From NCBI GenBank assembly GCA_035647435.1, contig DASRNM010000032.1, positions 1 through 16,589 on the forward strand: a DNA stretch of 16,589 nt, read 5' to 3'. The notes beneath the pieces were generated by a model. The model made no database searches and had not been told where the DNA came from. It worked only from the letters and a program-made list of their open reading frames with translations. Below are positions 14,506 to 16,589 of the stretch, one piece after another (positions within the stretch are counted from its first letter, which is position 1; every line of letters begins with the position of its first letter). The stretch is from JAAZFZ01 sp035647435. GTDB lineage: Bacteria > Bacillota > Clostridia > Oscillospirales > Acutalibacteraceae. Made by a program: the position numbers and the translations under genes.

Positions 14506-15239
14506 ACAAATCATTTGAATACATAAATGTAATAAAAACACTAATAGAAAAAGTGGAGCAAACGCAAATTTCTAAAATTGAGCGTGCGGCACGGATAATA
14601 GCTGATGCGCTTGAAAACGGCAATCGCATTCATGCGTTTGGAACAGGTCATTCGCACATACTCTCTGAAGAGATTTTTTATCGTGCGGGTGGGCTTGTAA
14701 ACATTAACCCAATTTTTGAATCATCTCTTATGCTACACGAGTCGGCATCGAAAAGCACAAAGATAGAACGGCTTTCGGGCTACGGTGATATCATTTTTGA
14801 CCATTATGGTTTAAAAAAAGATGATGTTTTATTCGTGTTTTCAAATTCTGGCAGAAACGGTGTGAGCATCGACCTTGCAAAGCTTGCAACGGAGAAAGGC
14901 CTGCACGTTATTGTGCTTACAAACATGAATCATACAATGTCGGGTGCGTCAAGACACGAGAGTGGCAAAAGATTATATGAATTTGCGGAGATTTACATTG
15001 ACAATTGCGGATGTGCAGGAGATGCGTGCGTTGAAATTGAAGGCCTGCAACGCCGTGTTTCCCCGACCTCAACAGTTATAGGGGCAATGATATTGAATGC
15101 CATATCAGCGCGAGCGGTCGAAATGGTCACAAATGATGGCTTTGAAGCAGAGGTTTTTTCAAGCAGCAATGTTGATGGCGGAGATGCCATTAATGATAGA
15201 TATATAGATAAATATAAAAAGGAGATAAAGAGCTTATGA
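14502..15239 (+). CDS. SIS-domain sugar-phosphate-binding protein (UPF0309-like)
   Basis: This 245-residue protein has a SIS (sugar isomerase) fold, shown by the phosphosugar-binding AFGTGHSHILSEE (45-57) and FSNSGRNGVSIDLA (113-126). It resembles the UPF0309 group of single-SIS proteins, whose reaction is not firmly known. It is shorter than MurQ etherase (about 300 residues) and I do not see a convincing MurQ N-terminal pattern, although a related etherase or isomerase role would fit the operon. GGAGG precedes the ATG, and the gene overlaps both neighbours by 4 bases (ATGA at 14502-14505 and 15236-15239). It should act in the cytoplasm on a phosphorylated amino sugar produced by the kinase; this is inference. 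Confidence 0.8.
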   Translation: MNKSFEYINVIKTLIEKVEQTQISKIERAARIIADALENGNRIHAFGTGHSHILSEEIFYRAGGLVNINPIFESSLMLHESASKSTKIERLSGYGDIIFDHYGLKKDDVLFVFSNSGRNGVSIDLAKLATEKGLHVIVLTNMNHTMSGASRHESGKRLYEFAEIYIDNCGCAGDACVEIEGLQRRVSPTSTVIGAMILNAISARAVEMVTNDGFEAEVFSSSNVDGGDAINDRYIDKYKKEIKSL

Positions 15240-16589
15240 TTTTTTCCAATCCACAGAAGGTTAAAAGAGAATCAGAGGACTTTCTGTTTGCAAGAACACC
15301 AAGCCTGGAAATCAGTGGATATGAAGAAAAATTTATAACCGATTTTTTTACAGAGAAAGGCTTAATTTGCAATAATAATGGCGAGGTTATTATAAAATGT
15401 TCTTTTGATCATAGCGAAAAAATGACCTATATTGAGCAGACACGAAGGCTCACCGATGAAAAGTATGTTATTAACACAAATGTGTCTGTCAAGGGGTTGA
15501 CAATAAACATTATTGCAAGCGGGAAAAGGGCCGTTAGAGCCGCCATAAATACTATATATAGGCAAATTGAATCAGGTAGCTTGTTCATAGGGCTAATTGA
15601 GGACTACCCACTGTTTCACATGCGAGGATATATTGAAGGTTTTTACGGCAGCCCGTGGAGCTTCAAGCAACGCATGGATATGATGAAGTTGATGTGCGAA
15701 CATGGAATGAATTCATATTTTTATGCGCCAAAAGATGACCCTTATCACAGAGAAAAATGGTTCGAGCCATATCCAAAAAACGAACTGAAAGAATTAAAGG
15801 CACTCATCGATTTTTCTGAAAAATGCTGTATGGATTTCTATTTCTGTATAGCGCCGGGTTTGAGTTTGAGATACACGAGTGAGAGTGATTATTCAATGCT
15901 TCTTGAGAAAGTCAAACAGCTTTACAAATGCAATGTAAAAGGTTTCGGTCTGTTGCTCGATGACATACCTTCAAAGCTTCAATACCCTGAGGACATTGAG
16001 CGTTTCGGCGGTGAAACGGTTAATGCTCACATTGAACTTGCAAACAGGTTTTTTGATGATTTGAAGTTTATTGACAAGTCAATAAAGCTTGTGTTGTGTC
16101 CGCTTCAATACCATGGCAAAGGCAATGAGTATTTTATTTCAAAGCTTGGCTCATCAATAGAACCTCAGATAGATATTTTTTGGACAGGGCGAAACATCTG
16201 TTCTCAAGAGTTGACTGTTCCCGAAGCGTTTCGATTTATCGAGTCAACGAATCACAGACCTCTCTATTGGGACAATTTCCCCGTTAACGATGCAGAAATG
16301 TTCAATGAAATGCATTTAGGCTATATAACAGGGCGGCAGAAGGAGCTTTTCAAATATTCACAAGGCTTGATTTCAAATTGTATGGAATATTGTGAAAGCT
16401 CAAAAATACCATTGCTTACAGTTGCGGATTATCTTTGGAATCCCTTGCAGTATAACCCTGAGAAATCGTGGGATTATGCGGTCAAAAAAGTTCTTGGCGA
16501 GTTAAGCGAAGATTTCAAACTTTTTGCAGAGAATCTACTTGACTCCTGCTTAAAAGTTTCTAATTCCCCCAAAATGTGCGGTGCAATGG
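15236..16589 (+). CDS. GH84 beta-N-acetylglucosaminidase (O-GlcNAcase-like), C-terminus beyond window
   Basis: The frame is open from the ATG at 15236 to the window end (451 codons), so the C-terminus is missing. An N-terminal alpha/beta domain (about 1-125) is followed by a TIM barrel with GH84 landmarks: RGYIEGFYGSPWS (130-142), YAPKDDPYHR (163-172), the catalytic Asp pair Asp242-Asp243 in LLLDDIP, WTG (316-318), YWDNFPVND (344-352) and ADYLWNPLQYNP (397-408). GH84 enzymes remove terminal beta-linked GlcNAc by substrate-assisted catalysis, with the two Asp residues acting on the acetamido group. The start overlaps the SIS gene by 4 bases, and a TAA at 15215-15217 closes the frame upstream, so no signal peptide can have been missed. 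The enzyme therefore appears cytoplasmic, unlike well-studied clostridial GH84 toxins such as NagJ. GGAG lies 11 bases before the ATG. Confidence 0.92.
   Translation, partial: MIFSNPQKVKRESEDFLFARTPSLEISGYEEKFITDFFTEKGLICNNNGEVIIKCSFDHSEKMTYIEQTRRLTDEKYVINTNVSVKGLTINIIASGKRAVRAAINTIYRQIESGSLFIGLIEDYPLFHMRGYIEGFYGSPWSFKQRMDMMKLMCEHGMNSYFYAPKDDPYHREKWFEPYPKNELKELKALIDFSEKCCMDFYFCIAPGLSLRYTSESDYSMLLEKVKQLYKCNVKGFGLLLDDIPSKLQYPEDIERFGGETVNAHIELANRFFDDLKFIDKSIKLVLCPLQYHGKGNEYFISKLGSSIEPQIDIFWTGRNICSQELTVPEAFRFIESTNHRPLYWDNFPVNDAEMFNEMHLGYITGRQKELFKYSQGLISNCMEYCESSKIPLLTVADYLWNPLQYNPEKSWDYAVKKVLGELSEDFKLFAENLLDSCLKVSNSPKMCGAM

Noticed and set aside
14502..15239. MurQ (N-acetylmuramic acid 6-phosphate etherase)
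   Set aside because: The SIS motifs fit only generally, and the protein is about 50 residues shorter than MurQ and lacks its recognisable N-terminal pattern; the UPF0309-like group is a better match.

Overview
This window looks like chromosomal DNA from a low-GC Gram-positive bacterium, most likely a member of the Clostridia. The reasons are AT-rich intergenic DNA, strong AGGAGG-type ribosome binding sites, sigma-A-like promoters, frequent TTG starts, a teichoic-acid-type cassette and a Firmicutes-style NagB. I see no phage, transposase, CRISPR, rRNA or tRNA signal. The taxon is inferred from these features and not from any marker gene.

Layout. (1) 1-760: an HD-domain phosphohydrolase gene (minus strand) with its promoter, flanked by terminators. 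(2) 760-2570: a secreted ceramidase-like protein (minus) with its own TTG start, promoter and terminator. (3) 2669-7275: a five-gene minus-strand operon read from one promoter near 7247-7275, in the order TagB-like primase, TagF-like polymerase, TagD, TagG, TagH, ending at a terminator near 2669-2705. Together these make CDP-glycerol, polymerise glycerol phosphate on a lipid carrier and export the polymer. (4) 7331-9168: divergent from that operon, a pyrimidine salvage pair, cytidine deaminase and pyrimidine-nucleoside phosphorylase, closed by a strong hairpin. (5) 9190-10969: two TIM-barrel sugar isomerase/epimerase genes (minus), divergent from (6) 10991-12962: a Gfo/Idh/MocA oxidoreductase and nagB (glucosamine-6-phosphate deaminase), ending at a terminator. 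(7) 12963-13465: a regulatory-looking stretch dense in inverted repeats, leading into a 40-codon gene with its own promoter, ribosome binding site and terminator. (8) 13467-16589: a three-gene translationally coupled operon: an N-acetylhexosamine kinase of the BadF/BcrA family, a SIS-domain sugar-phosphate protein, and a GH84 beta-N-acetylglucosaminidase cut off by the window end.

Regions 5-8 read together as an amino-sugar utilisation locus. The GH84 enzyme would release GlcNAc-type sugars, apparently in the cytoplasm because no signal peptide is present. The kinase would phosphorylate them and NagB would send glucosamine-6-phosphate to fructose-6-phosphate. The oxidoreductase plus two TIM-barrel proteins could carry out an oxidation, epimerisation or elimination step on a related sugar. 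No NagA deacetylase is in the window.

The items most worth a second look are the palindromic region with the unrecognised 40-aa gene, the ceramidase-like protein whose nucleophile motif looks altered, the cytoplasmic GH84 enzyme, and the oxidoreductase/isomerase set beside nagB. I found nothing I can claim outright as a new system.
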